DNA of 64,000 nucleotides from Neobacillus dielmonensis. Lineage in GTDB: Bacteria; Bacillota; Bacilli; Bacillales; Cytobacillaceae. Below are positions 9,491 to 17,901 of this stretch, in pieces. Each line of letters begins with the position of its first letter. Position 1 is the stretch's first letter. The notes below the pieces were generated by a model. That model worked only from the letters and a program-made list of their open reading frames with translations. It ran no database searches and was not told where the DNA came from. Position numbers and translations under genes: made by a program. The DNA lies in the NCBI RefSeq assembly GCF_000612665.1, contig NZ_HG942046.1, forward strand, positions 1 through 64,000, given 5' to 3'.

Positions 9491-10828
9491 ATGCAAAGAA
9501 TTCTAATTGCAAATCGGGGAGAAATTGCCCTGAGGATTATACGAACCTGCCAGGATATGGGGATTGAAACAGTCGCCATTTACTCAGACGCTGATCAAGA
9601 GATGCCATTTGTTAAACAAGCAGATAAGGCTGTTTACGTTGGCGAGTCACCGGTTCATAGTTCCTATTTGCAGGCTGAAAGGATCATCACGATTGCAAAA
9701 CAAGAAAACGTGGACGCAATTCATCCTGGTTATGGATTCTTATCTGAAAATGCCCATTTCGCCAAACTGGTGATTAACTCAGGAATGACGTTTATAGGAC
9801 CAAGGCCGGAAACCATTGAGTTAATGGGAAGTAAAATTGCCTCACGTCAAACGATGGAGAATGCCGGTGTTCCTGTTGTTCCTGGTAGTAATGGGGGCTT
9901 AAAGACAGTAGAGGAAGCATGTAAATTAGCTGGAGAGATCGGATACCCGGTGATGCTTAAAGCAAGCGGCGGCGGTGGGGGCATTGGAATGGTCTTATGC
10001 GAGAATGAGCAAGCGCTCGTTAAATCTTACTCATCGACTAAAGCAAGAGCTATGAACTACTTTGGGTCCGAGGAGGTATTTATCGAAAAGTATATCGGTA
10101 ATGCCAGACATATAGAGGTGCAAATCTTTGGTGACAGTCAGGGCAATGTTCTTCATTTATTTGAAAGAGATTGCTCTATCCAGAGAAGACATCAAAAAGT
10201 AATTGAAGAGTCTCCTTCACCGTTTTTGTCGACACAGGTGAGGCAAAAAATGTTTGAGACAGCCTTAACAGCAGCAAGGGCGGTCAACTACTCAAATGCC
10301 GGGACCATTGAATTTATTGTGGATGAACAGGAAAATTTTTATTTTTTGGAAATGAATACGAGACTTCAGGTTGAACATCCGGTAACTGAAATGATAACGG
10401 GGCTGGATTTAGTAAAGTGGCAAATTCTCATTGCCCAAGGTCAGCCGCTGCCGCTGCATCAATCAGAAATTATCTCTGTTGGGCATGCGATTGAGTTTCG
10501 GCTATATGCAGAAGACCCAGTTCGGTTTTTACCATCACCAGGAAAGATTACGAAACTTAGTTGGAACGCACAAGAAGGGGCCCGAATCGATTATGGATAT
10601 GAGGAAGGCGGAATGGTTACCCCTTTTTATGACCCGATGCTTGCTAAATGCATTTTTTATGGAGAAACACGAAACAAAGCATTGGCAAGAGCACGACATT
10701 TCTTTAAAACGCTTCAAATTGAGGGGATTAAGACGAATCAGCTGCTTTTTGAATCTATTCTCTCAAACCATGACTTTCAAAATGGAAATTACACAACCAA
10801 CTTTCTCACAAAAAAATTAGTGAATTAG
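9491..10828 (+). CDS. Biotin carboxylase subunit of an acyl-CoA carboxylase
   Basis: 445-residue AccC-type enzyme that carboxylates biotin using ATP and bicarbonate. N-terminal RILIANRGEIALRIIRTC, ATP-grasp glycine loop KASGGGGGIGM (about 157), HIEVQIFGD, the catalytic ERDCSIQRRHQK (about 230) and EMNTRLQVEHPVTE (about 285) are all present. The start at 9491 follows AAAGGGG. It is the first gene of a three-gene operon with a carrier domain and a carboxyltransferase. Housekeeping accC normally sits beside accB, so this is probably a catabolic acyl-CoA carboxylase (propionyl-, methylcrotonyl- or similar). Confidence 0.9.
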   Translation: MQRILIANRGEIALRIIRTCQDMGIETVAIYSDADQEMPFVKQADKAVYVGESPVHSSYLQAERIITIAKQENVDAIHPGYGFLSENAHFAKLVINSGMTFIGPRPETIELMGSKIASRQTMENAGVPVVPGSNGGLKTVEEACKLAGEIGYPVMLKASGGGGGIGMVLCENEQALVKSYSSTKARAMNYFGSEEVFIEKYIGNARHIEVQIFGDSQGNVLHLFERDCSIQRRHQKVIEESPSPFLSTQVRQKMFETALTAARAVNYSNAGTIEFIVDEQENFYFLEMNTRLQVEHPVTEMITGLDLVKWQILIAQGQPLPLHQSEIISVGHAIEFRLYAEDPVRFLPSPGKITKLSWNAQEGARIDYGYEEGGMVTPFYDPMLAKCIFYGETRNKALARARHFFKTLQIEGIKTNQLLFESILSNHDFQNGNYTTNFLTKKLVN

Positions 10829-10840
10829 GAGTGAAGAAAT

Positions 10841-11053
10841 ATGAAAGAAATTACTGCAAGTATGGCAGGTACTGTATTAAATATCCTTGTTGCAGTCGGG
10901 GATCAAATTACTCCTGGCCAAGAAGTAATCACGCTTGAGTCAATGAAAATGGAAATTCCGATTGAAAGTGAGACTGAGGGAACAGTGAAAGAATTGAGGG
11001 TGAACATTGGGGATTTTGTAAACGAAGGCGATGTATTGCTCGTGTTAGTTTAA
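10841..11053 (+). CDS. Stand-alone biotinyl carrier domain (BCCP-like)
   Basis: 70-residue protein consisting only of a biotin/lipoyl attachment domain. The biotinylated lysine lies in ESMKMEI (residue about 35; the usual AMKM has become SMKM). Two hammerhead half-motifs, AGTVLNILVAVGD and EGTVKELRVNIGD, flank it. Such mini-carriers accompany acyl-CoA carboxylases in Bacillus (YngHB-like). It begins 12 nt after the biotin carboxylase. Confidence 0.92.
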   Translation: MKEITASMAGTVLNILVAVGDQITPGQEVITLESMKMEIPIESETEGTVKELRVNIGDFVNEGDVLLVLV

Positions 11054-11075
11054 TATTTTTAAAGGAGGAACTTCC

Positions 11076-12617
11076 TTGACTGAAGATAGGACTTTAACTA
11101 GCCAACTAAACAAAAATAGAAGGATAATTGAAGATGGCGGCCATCCTAAATACCATGAGAAAGCGAGGGAGCAAAATAAACTGTTTGTCCGGGATCGTCT
11201 CGCTTTATTATTTGATGATGGTAAATATGAGGAAGATGGAAAGTTTGCTAACTTTACTGCCGGCGATCTCCCTGCAGATGGCGTAGTAACGGCTATTGGA
11301 AAGGTAAATGGACAGACCATTTGTGTAATGGCCAATGATTCGACAATTAAGGCTGGATCTTGGGGGGCAAGAACGGTAGAAAAGATTATTCGAATTCAAG
11401 AAACGGCTGAAAAATTAAAAGTTCCCCTTTTTTACCTGGTTGACTCGGCTGGCGCAAGAATAACCGACCAGTTAGATATGTTTCCAAACCGGCGCGGAGC
11501 TGGAAGGATATTCTATAACCAAGTCAAGCTTTCTGGAATGATTCCGCAAGTGTGCCTGTTGTTCGGACCTTCGGCAGCCGGAGGCGCGTACATACCAGCC
11601 TTCTGTGATATCGTCATTATGGTGGACAAAAATGCTTCCATGTATTTAGGGTCACCTCGCATGGCTGAAAAAGTAATCGGTGAAAAGGTTACTCTTGAGG
11701 AAATGGGCGGTGCCAGGATGCATTGTTCCGTCAGTGGCTGCGGGGATGTCCTTACTTTTAGTGAACAAGAAGCGATTGAATCGGCCAAAAAATATATCAG
11801 TTATTTTCCACCAAGTTTTAAGGAGAAACCAAGAATAATAGCAGGGAAAGCTGCCCTGGCCAACAGAAGTTTAGAGGCCATTATACCTGAAAATCAAAAT
11901 GCACCTTTTGATATGTATGAATGCATTGACAATCTGGTTGATCAAAATAGCTTCTATGAAATCAAAAAACTTTTTGCCCCAGAAATTATTACAGGTCTGG
12001 CAAGGATAAATGGAAGGGCAATCGGATTAATTGCGAACCAGCCAAAGGTAAAAGGCGGGGTCCTATTTGTCGATTCCTCCGATAAAGCAGCAAAATTTAT
12101 ACAGCTTTGCGATGCTTTCCATATTCCATTACTTTTCTTGGCAGATGTGCCTGGATTTATGATCGGGACTAAGGTTGAGCGGGCGGGGATTATTCGACAT
12201 GGAGCCAAACTGATTGCTGCCATGAGTTCAGCAACGGTCCCGAAAATTTCTGTAATTGTTCGGAAAGCATATGGTGCAGGCCTTTATGCGATGGCGGGTC
12301 CAGCATTTGAGCCTGACTGTTGTATCGCCCTACCCACTGCCCAAATAGCGGTGATGGGTCCGGAAGCAGCCGTAAATGCTGTCTTCTCAAATAAAATTAA
12401 CGAAATAACTGACCCTAAAGAAAGAATTGCGTATGTTCAGGCCAGGCAAAAAGAATATAAAGAGCACATCGATATCTATAAGCTGGCTTCAGAATTAATC
12501 GTAGATGAAATAGCAGCTCCTTCGGAATTGCGAGAAATACTTATTCGGCGTTTTGCTTTGTATGAAACGAAAGAGTTGCAATTTAGTGTAAGAAAACATC
12601 CTGTATACCCCGTTTAG
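11076..12617 (+). CDS. Acyl-CoA carboxylase carboxyltransferase (beta) subunit
   Basis: 513-residue fused carboxyltransferase with two crotonase-like halves. The N-terminal half contains VDSAGARITDQ and a GPSAAGGAYIPA oxyanion segment (about residue 165-176). The C-terminal half contains DVPGFMIGTKVERAGIIRHGAK and KAYGAGLYAMAGPAFEPD. The length and the pattern are those of YngE-like propionyl/methylcrotonyl-type enzymes rather than split AccA/AccD. TTG start behind AAAGGAGG. The substrate (propionyl-, methylcrotonyl- or another acyl-CoA) cannot be fixed by inspection. Confidence 0.88.
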   Translation: MTEDRTLTSQLNKNRRIIEDGGHPKYHEKAREQNKLFVRDRLALLFDDGKYEEDGKFANFTAGDLPADGVVTAIGKVNGQTICVMANDSTIKAGSWGARTVEKIIRIQETAEKLKVPLFYLVDSAGARITDQLDMFPNRRGAGRIFYNQVKLSGMIPQVCLLFGPSAAGGAYIPAFCDIVIMVDKNASMYLGSPRMAEKVIGEKVTLEEMGGARMHCSVSGCGDVLTFSEQEAIESAKKYISYFPPSFKEKPRIIAGKAALANRSLEAIIPENQNAPFDMYECIDNLVDQNSFYEIKKLFAPEIITGLARINGRAIGLIANQPKVKGGVLFVDSSDKAAKFIQLCDAFHIPLLFLADVPGFMIGTKVERAGIIRHGAKLIAAMSSATVPKISVIVRKAYGAGLYAMAGPAFEPDCCIALPTAQIAVMGPEAAVNAVFSNKINEITDPKERIAYVQARQKEYKEHIDIYKLASELIVDEIAAPSELREILIRRFALYETKELQFSVRKHPVYPV

Positions 12618-12625
12618 CACAATAC

Positions 12626-12658
12626 TCCCTTATCGTATGGCTGATAAGGGAATTTTTT
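12626..12658 (+). terminator. Terminator of the carboxylase operon
   Basis: TCCCTTATC / GATAAGGGA stem, 8-nt loop, then ATTTTTTAT. Confidence 0.9.
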
Positions 12659-12774
12659 ATTTTAGAAATGAAAATAAACACTCAGTTTAACTAACATGCC
12701 ACAAAAAATCGTTATAACGGGAGCAAGTCTTTTTTGATAAAATAGGGATAACAAACTAAAAGAAGGAGTTATCA

Positions 12775-13677
12775 ATGAAGGTTGGAATTATCGGTGCAGG
12801 TTCCATTGGACTATTATTTGCCTCCTATCTTAGCAAGGATTTTGAGGTAACCCTTTATACAAGGACACAAGAACAAGCAGCTGAGATTAACCAAAATGGG
12901 CTATGGGTAAAAAAAGGCTGTAATCAAACCTGTTTCCCCCCTCAAGCCAAGACGTTTGACGATTGGGAAGGGACAGAGCAACTAACTATTATAACAGTAA
13001 AACAGTATCAACTTCAGCCAATTATAGAAAAAGTCCGTATGTTTACTGGTCCATTAAGCAATTTGTTATTTTTGCAAAATGGTATGGGACACCTAGAACA
13101 GCTAGAATCGATTCAGGGCTATAATCTTTTTGTCGGAACGGTAGAACATGGGGCAGTGAGAGAGAGCATGAATACAGTCTGCCATAACGGGGAAGGAGTA
13201 ACAAATGTGGCAGTTTTTAAAGGAAAGCCAGATCTGTTACTGGAGTTTACATCAGCTGTCTCAGAAAACTTTCCAGTTATTTTTCAGGAGAATTATAAAG
13301 AGTTACTGGTAAATAAATTAATTGTAAATGCTGTTATCAATCCGTTAACGGCTGTCCTTCAAGTAACAAATGGCAAGTTGATTACCAATCCTTACTATCT
13401 GAAAACTGCTCAAGAATTGACTTCAGAAGTTTGTTTTATATTAAACATAGTAAATGGAGATGAACAACTAAAGAGAGTTCTTAGCATATGTCAAAATACT
13501 GCCAATAACCAATCATCGATGTTGAAAGACTTAGAGGCTGGACGAAAAACAGAGGTTGAGGCAATTCTTGGTTATTTACAGAAAGAGGCTGTTAGTAAGA
13601 AGAAGCCCGCTCCAATTTTAGAAGCCTTATATTGGATGATTCAAGGAAAAGAATTGGATGGAAGGGGGAGAGTGTAA
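12775..13677 (+). CDS. panE: 2-dehydropantoate 2-reductase (YlbQ/PanE type)
   Basis: NADPH-dependent reduction of ketopantoate to pantoate in pantothenate/CoA synthesis. The 300-residue protein has the Rossmann motif GIIGAGSIGLLFA (residues 3-15), a TVKQYQ segment with the conserved Lys, the QNGMGHLE motif (about 98) and NKLIVNAVINPLTA (catalytic Lys and Asn). AGAAGGAG precedes the ATG. The next reading frame starts directly at its stop, so the two are probably co-transcribed. Bacillaceae often have a second ketopantoate reductase. Confidence 0.9.
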   Translation: MKVGIIGAGSIGLLFASYLSKDFEVTLYTRTQEQAAEINQNGLWVKKGCNQTCFPPQAKTFDDWEGTEQLTIITVKQYQLQPIIEKVRMFTGPLSNLLFLQNGMGHLEQLESIQGYNLFVGTVEHGAVRESMNTVCHNGEGVTNVAVFKGKPDLLLEFTSAVSENFPVIFQENYKELLVNKLIVNAVINPLTAVLQVTNGKLITNPYYLKTAQELTSEVCFILNIVNGDEQLKRVLSICQNTANNQSSMLKDLEAGRKTEVEAILGYLQKEAVSKKKPAPILEALYWMIQGKELDGRGRV

Positions 13678-14067
13678 ATGAGTGTCCTCCTTTCAATGGT
13701 ATTATCCGTCTTATTTGCAATGCCTTTTTTGGGATTCTTTCTAGTATTGCTCATTTTTAAAATGGCTACGAAAAATACCCGGAAGTCGTTTCATAAGGCT
13801 CTTGACTACTCAACGGTTCTATTTATAATTGCCGTCTATTTTTTAATGGAGACTATTTGGCAACGCTCATTTACTTGGTTAATTTTTCTAGTTATGATTG
13901 TAACAGCCATGGTTTTGGTGATACTGAATTGGAAGATAAAGCAGGAAATTGATTTAAAAAGAGTAGTAAAGGGTTTTTGGCGTTTTAATTTTATATTATT
14001 TTTTACTGCCTATATCGCTTTAACACTATATGGAATAGTGTATCGTGCACTTGTATTTACATTGTGA
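13678..14067 (+). CDS. DUF3397 family small membrane protein
   Basis: 129 residues with four predicted transmembrane segments (about residues 5-30, 42-60, 65-85, 100-125). By length, topology and position between panE and bshC it fits the uncharacterised DUF3397 family. The ATG follows the panE stop without a gap, so translation is probably coupled. No catalytic motif is seen and no function is claimed. Confidence 0.75.
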   Translation: MSVLLSMVLSVLFAMPFLGFFLVLLIFKMATKNTRKSFHKALDYSTVLFIIAVYFLMETIWQRSFTWLIFLVMIVTAMVLVILNWKIKQEIDLKRVVKGFWRFNFILFFTAYIALTLYGIVYRALVFTL

Positions 14068-14158
14068 TGAAAAATTTGAAGCAAAAATTTTTTTTGAATG
14101 GGGCAGGAGATGGTATACTCTTTAAAAGAATGAATTTGGGTAGAAAGGGAGTACATAA

Positions 14159-15793
14159 ATGGAGATTTTAAATCTCTCGGTACCGGCAGCCAATCGGTTT
14201 GCTTCGAAATATATTGAACAATCAGATGTAATCATGCCTTTTTTTCATTATCGTACAAACGATATTAATGAAGATTTCAAGCGTTTGGATGAACTAAAGA
14301 CTAGAACGTTCCTTCGGAAAGAAGTTGCGGACTATATTCAAAAATTTATGGATGGGCTGCCATCTTCTATGGCTGTCAGGAAGTCTTTAGATAAACTTAA
14401 GACAGAAAATAGTGTTGTCGTTATTGGGGGACAACAGGCAGGAATATTAACAGGTCCGCTATACTCAATACATAAAGTAATTTCGATTATTAAATTGGCG
14501 GAACAAAAGGAAAGGCAGCTTGGGGTCCCTGTCGTTCCCGTATTCTGGATTGCCGGTGAGGATCACGACTTTCAGGAAGTGAATCACGTATTTGTACCGG
14601 TAGAGGAAAAAGTGGATAAATGGACCTATCCTGAAAGGGTACTGCAGAAGAAGATGGTTTCCGATATTCCTTTAAATAAGGAGGTCTGTCTGGAGTGGGT
14701 CGAAAATTTAATAGGGAATTTTGGTGAAACCAGCCATACGAATCAACTAATTGATTTCGCTAAGAAACTGATTCATCAGTCGACTACTTTTGTAGAATTT
14801 TTTGCGCATATCATTATGGAATTGTTTAAGGATTATGGACTCTTACTTGTAGACTCCGGTGACAAAAGTTTTCGGCAACTGCAGAAACAATTTCTTGCGG
14901 AACAGATTAAAGACCATGAGCAGATCACTTCCTCATTATTGGATCAGCAAAAGCAAATCGAAGAAAAAGGATTTGTACTAACCATTGAGGCAAACGAACG
15001 TGCAGCAAATTTATTTTACTATGACCACACCAAAGGTGATCGGATTTTATTAGAATATGACCATGAATCAAGCCGATTTGTGGGGAAAAGTGGGAAGATC
15101 TCTTTAACCAAAGAACAATTGCTGGAGCTAGCTGAGGAAAAACCCGAATTTCTAAGCAATAATGTGGTAACCAGGCCCTTAATGCAGGAGTGGCTGTTTC
15201 CAACGCTTGCGTTTATAGCAGGCCCTGGTGAAATTGCCTATTGGGCGGAATTAAAGCTCGTTTTTGAACATTTTTGTATAAAACTGCCGCCTATTGTTCC
15301 ACGGTTAAATATTACGTTTTTAGATCGTGCCATTGAAACCGACATAAAAGAGTTAAATTTGGACCTGTCTACGGTACTGCAAAGTGGCGCTCAGATGGGA
15401 AAGGAAGAATTTCTGGATACGATTAAAGACAAAGACTTAGAGGGAATATTTACAGACATTAAAGACCAATTGGTAAACCAATATCAACGTATAGAAGCAA
15501 AAACGCTTGAAATCGACAAAGGCCTTTTAGGGCTGGTAGACAAGAATCAAAAATATTTACTGAAAGAAATTAGCTTTATGCAAACGAAGCTGGAAGATTC
15601 GGTGAAACATAGACACAATATTATTCTGAATAAGTATACCCGGGTAGATTTGGCATTGAGGCCAGACGGCAGTCCTCAGGAAAGAATGTGGAATCTGTTT
15701 TATTACTTAAACCAGTACGGACTAAATTTTATAGAAGAACTTATGATGCAGCCATTTGAATTTGACGGTTATCATAAAGTCGTGAAAATCTAG
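14159..15793 (+). CDS. bshC: Bacillithiol biosynthesis cysteine-adding enzyme BshC
   Basis: Adds cysteine to GlcN-malate in the last step of bacillithiol synthesis, the main low-molecular-weight thiol of Bacilli. At 544 residues it has the expected length. Recognisable are VIGGQQAGILTGPLYS IHK (about 88-106, split here), VPVFWIAGEDHDFQEVNHV (about 126-144) and a C-terminal coiled coil followed by the final MEPFEFD-like end (MQPFEFD). A GGGAG ribosome site lies about 7 nt upstream. It is followed by its own terminator. Confidence 0.95.
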   Translation: MEILNLSVPAANRFASKYIEQSDVIMPFFHYRTNDINEDFKRLDELKTRTFLRKEVADYIQKFMDGLPSSMAVRKSLDKLKTENSVVVIGGQQAGILTGPLYSIHKVISIIKLAEQKERQLGVPVVPVFWIAGEDHDFQEVNHVFVPVEEKVDKWTYPERVLQKKMVSDIPLNKEVCLEWVENLIGNFGETSHTNQLIDFAKKLIHQSTTFVEFFAHIIMELFKDYGLLLVDSGDKSFRQLQKQFLAEQIKDHEQITSSLLDQQKQIEEKGFVLTIEANERAANLFYYDHTKGDRILLEYDHESSRFVGKSGKISLTKEQLLELAEEKPEFLSNNVVTRPLMQEWLFPTLAFIAGPGEIAYWAELKLVFEHFCIKLPPIVPRLNITFLDRAIETDIKELNLDLSTVLQSGAQMGKEEFLDTIKDKDLEGIFTDIKDQLVNQYQRIEAKTLEIDKGLLGLVDKNQKYLLKEISFMQTKLEDSVKHRHNIILNKYTRVDLALRPDGSPQERMWNLFYYLNQYGLNFIEELMMQPFEFDGYHKVVKI

Positions 15794-15822
15794 AAGATGA
15801 CTATTATGTCATCTTTTTTTAT
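15794..15822 (+). terminator. Terminator after bshC
   Basis: AAGATGAC / GTCATCTT stem with a 6-nt loop, then TTTTT. Confidence 0.9.
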
Positions 15823-15823
15823 T

Positions 15824-15909
15824 GCCTGCGTTAAGTAGTAAATGTTGATCTTTGTAGACCAGTTGATTGGAGCGGAAGGCGAAGCACCTAAAGCTGAAAT
15901 TAACAATCC
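15824..15909 (+). repeat. Dispersed intergenic repeat, copy C (short, decayed)
   Basis: Carries GCCTGCGTTAA (compare GGCTCTGTTAA in other copies), AATGTTGAT and then TTGATTGGAGCGGAAGGCG in the family's plus orientation; the GC-rich core is deleted and the element ends near TTAACAATCC. It lies between bshC and mraZ. Confidence 0.65.
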
Positions 15910-15950
15910 TTTTTATTAAATTTCATTGAAAAAAAGGATTTTCTAATTTT
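15905..15950 (+). other. Inverted repeat upstream of mraZ (possible terminator)
   Basis: AATCCTTTTT (15905-15914) and AAAAAGGATT (15931-15940) form a 10-bp stem with a 16-nt loop, followed by TTCTAATTTTT. It may be a second terminator insulating the dcw cluster from bshC. The loop is large, so confidence is moderate. Confidence 0.5.
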
Positions 15951-15973
15951 TAGGGCGAATAGATAAAAAATAA

Positions 15974-16029
15974 GTGGTGGAAAGTGGGGGAATGTGGTAC
16001 ATTTTTAATAGAAAGTGGGGGTAGTGGGT
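15974..16029 (+). promoter_or_regulatory. MraZ operator: phased GTGG repeats
   Basis: GTGGTG at 15974, GTGGGG at 15984 and GTGGTA at 15994 are spaced exactly 10 bp, one helical turn. Two more GTGGG boxes lie at 16015 and 16024, next to the mraZ start. MraZ is known to bind tandem TGGG-type repeats upstream of its own gene and to control the dcw operon, so this is very likely its autoregulatory site. The two last boxes double as the ribosome-binding region. Confidence 0.85.
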
Positions 16030-16461
16030 ATGTTCATGGGTGAGTACCATCACAGCATTGATATTAAAGGCCGAATTATTGTGCCCTCCAAATTCCGTGA
16101 AAACTTAGGGGAAACCTTTGTTATAACCAGGGGTCTGGACCAATGTTTGTTTGGTTACCCATTATCAGAGTGGAAAGAAATTGAACAGAAGTTAAAGGCT
16201 TTACCTCTGACTAAGAAAGATGCCCGTGCCTTTACCCGATTCTTCTTTTCCGGTGCAACAGAGAGTGAACTTGATAAACAAGGAAGAGTGAATATCCCAG
16301 CGCCACTAATGCAATATGCAAAGCTAGAAAAGGAATGTGTTGTATTAGGTGTTTCTAATCGTATTGAAATCTGGAGTAAGCAAATATGGGAAGACTATTT
16401 TTCACAATCTGAGGATTCCTTTGCAGAAATTGCAGAAAATATGATTGGCTTTGATATTTAA
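16030..16461 (+). CDS. mraZ: Transcriptional regulator MraZ
   Basis: 143-residue DNA-binding protein with two AbrB-like double-psi beta-barrel repeats (residues 5-47 and 76-119); the DxxGR motifs are DIKGR and DKQGR. It controls the division/cell-wall cluster that begins here. ATG at 16030 is chosen because homologues start MFMGEY and because GTGGGGGTAGTGGG directly precedes it; an upstream in-frame GTG is part of the operator. Confidence 0.97.
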   Translation: MFMGEYHHSIDIKGRIIVPSKFRENLGETFVITRGLDQCLFGYPLSEWKEIEQKLKALPLTKKDARAFTRFFFSGATESELDKQGRVNIPAPLMQYAKLEKECVVLGVSNRIEIWSKQIWEDYFSQSEDSFAEIAENMIGFDI

Positions 16462-16544
16462 TGGTTAAATTATGTTAATATATTTTCTGCGATACAAAAA
16501 TTAGCATCCCGATATTCGTTGCGATTGGAAAAGGTGGTAAGTTA

Positions 16545-17480
16545 ATGTTTGAACATAAAACTGTGCTATTAGAGGAAGCCGTAGATGGATTAGCCATAAA
16601 ACCTGATGGGATTTATGTAGATTGCACCCTAGGTGGAGCGGGACACAGCTCACTCATCCTCTCAAAGCTGGGTGACGGAGGTCGATTATATGCATTCGAT
16701 CAGGACGAAACAGCTATAGCACACGCAAAAGAAAAACTATCTCAGTACAAAGATCGTTTAATCATCATTAAGAGCAACTTTCTCAATCTAACAGAGGAGC
16801 TTAACATGAGAGGCATAACCCAAGTGGATGGTATTCTTTATGACCTTGGTGTATCTTCGCCTCAGTTAGATACCCCTGAACGAGGTTTTAGCTATCATCA
16901 TGATGCCCCGTTGGATATGCGAATGGATAAGGAAGCATCCCTATCTGCTTATGAGGTTATTAACGAGTGGTCATATGAACAGTTAGTTCGTATCTTTTTT
17001 AGGTATGGTGAAGAAAAATTCTCCAAACAAATTGCCAGGAGAATTGAAGCTCTTCGACAGGTGAAACCGATTGAAACAACCGGACAGCTGGTGGATGTTA
17101 TTAAGGAAGCAATACCAGCACCTGCGAGAAGGAAAGGCGGACATCCCGCAAAACGGATTTTCCAGGCGGTAAGAATTGCCGTAAATGATGAATTGGCTGT
17201 TTTTGAAAAATCATTAGATCAAGCGATTCAATTGTTGAAACCAGGCGGGAGAATTAGTGTCATAACCTTTCACTCTCTAGAGGACAGAATATGCAAAGCT
17301 ACTTTTAAAAGCGCTAGTGAAGCAGCGGCTAATCTGCCTCCTGGGCTGCCAATGATTCCAGATGAATATAAACCAATTATAAAACTAGTTACCCGAAAAC
17401 CAATTGTTCCTACGGAAGAGGAACTGGAACACAATAATCGTGCCCGTTCTGCAAAGTTGAGAATTGCAGAGAAAATATAA
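16545..17480 (+). CDS. rsmH: 16S rRNA (cytosine1402-N4)-methyltransferase RsmH
   Basis: 311-residue SAM-dependent enzyme that makes m4C1402 in 16S rRNA (with RsmI making the 2'-O-methyl). [13 protein letters not shown] at the N-terminus, [10 protein letters not shown] (SAM loop, about 27-36), [10 protein letters not shown] (about 104) and the C-terminal RARSAKLR are diagnostic. GGTGG precedes the ATG. Second gene of the dcw cluster. Confidence 0.97.
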   Translation: MFEHKTVLLEEAVDGLAIKPDGIYVDCTLGGAGHSSLILSKLGDGGRLYAFDQDETAIAHAKEKLSQYKDRLIIIKSNFLNLTEELNMRGITQVDGILYDLGVSSPQLDTPERGFSYHHDAPLDMRMDKEASLSAYEVINEWSYEQLVRIFFRYGEEKFSKQIARRIEALRQVKPIETTGQLVDVIKEAIPAPARRKGGHPAKRIFQAVRIAVNDELAVFEKSLDQAIQLLKPGGRISVITFHSLEDRICKATFKSASEAAANLPPGLPMIPDEYKPIIKLVTRKPIVPTEEELEHNNRARSAKLRIAEKI

Positions 17481-17544
17481 GTGAGCGCCTGATTGGCGCT
17501 GCCGCAAGGTCTTTATTAGTAAAATATAAGATGGAGGGGAAATG

Positions 17545-17901
17545 ATGAGTAATCTTGCCAGGGAATTGCAACAGCAGAAAGTTACACAGAAAGTTGAAAA
17601 ACAGCATCAAATCAAAATAAGAAAATCCTGGCTTACTCCGGGGGAAAAGATTATTGGAGTAGCCTTTGCCGGTCTGGTATGTTTTGGAGGAATCACACTC
17701 ATTTCCACTCAAGCTAAAATCTATGAGTTAAATAAAGATATCCAAACAGTGGAAGCCAAGGTAAAGGAACAACAAAAGGTCAATGGGGATTTAGAAGTGC
17801 AGGTAAGCGAATTGAGCACTTATGAGCGAATCTACCAAAAAGCAAAAGACATGGGTCTTGTCTTAAATGAAAATAACGTCAAGGTTGTGCAGGAGAAATG
17901 A
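17545..17901 (+). CDS. ftsL: Cell division protein FtsL
   Basis: 118-residue bitopic protein: basic cytoplasmic tail (1-35), one transmembrane helix (about 36-58) and an extracellular leucine-zipper-like coiled coil (about 60-100). It bridges DivIC/DivIB with PBP 2B in the divisome. ATG at 17545 has the better spacing to GGAGGGG than the ATG at 17542. Its stop overlaps the pbpB start (ATGA). Confidence 0.93.
   Translation: MSNLARELQQQKVTQKVEKQHQIKIRKSWLTPGEKIIGVAFAGLVCFGGITLISTQAKIYELNKDIQTVEAKVKEQQKVNGDLEVQVSELSTYERIYQKAKDMGLVLNENNVKVVQEK

Noticed and set aside
11045-11335. Minus-strand frames inside the carboxyltransferase, ftsZ and carB regions
   Set aside because: Antisense shadows of strongly conserved genes; no initiation signals or family motifs.
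14094-14119. Sigma-A promoter before bshC
   Set aside because: TTGAAT and TATACT are only 14 bp apart; not convincing.
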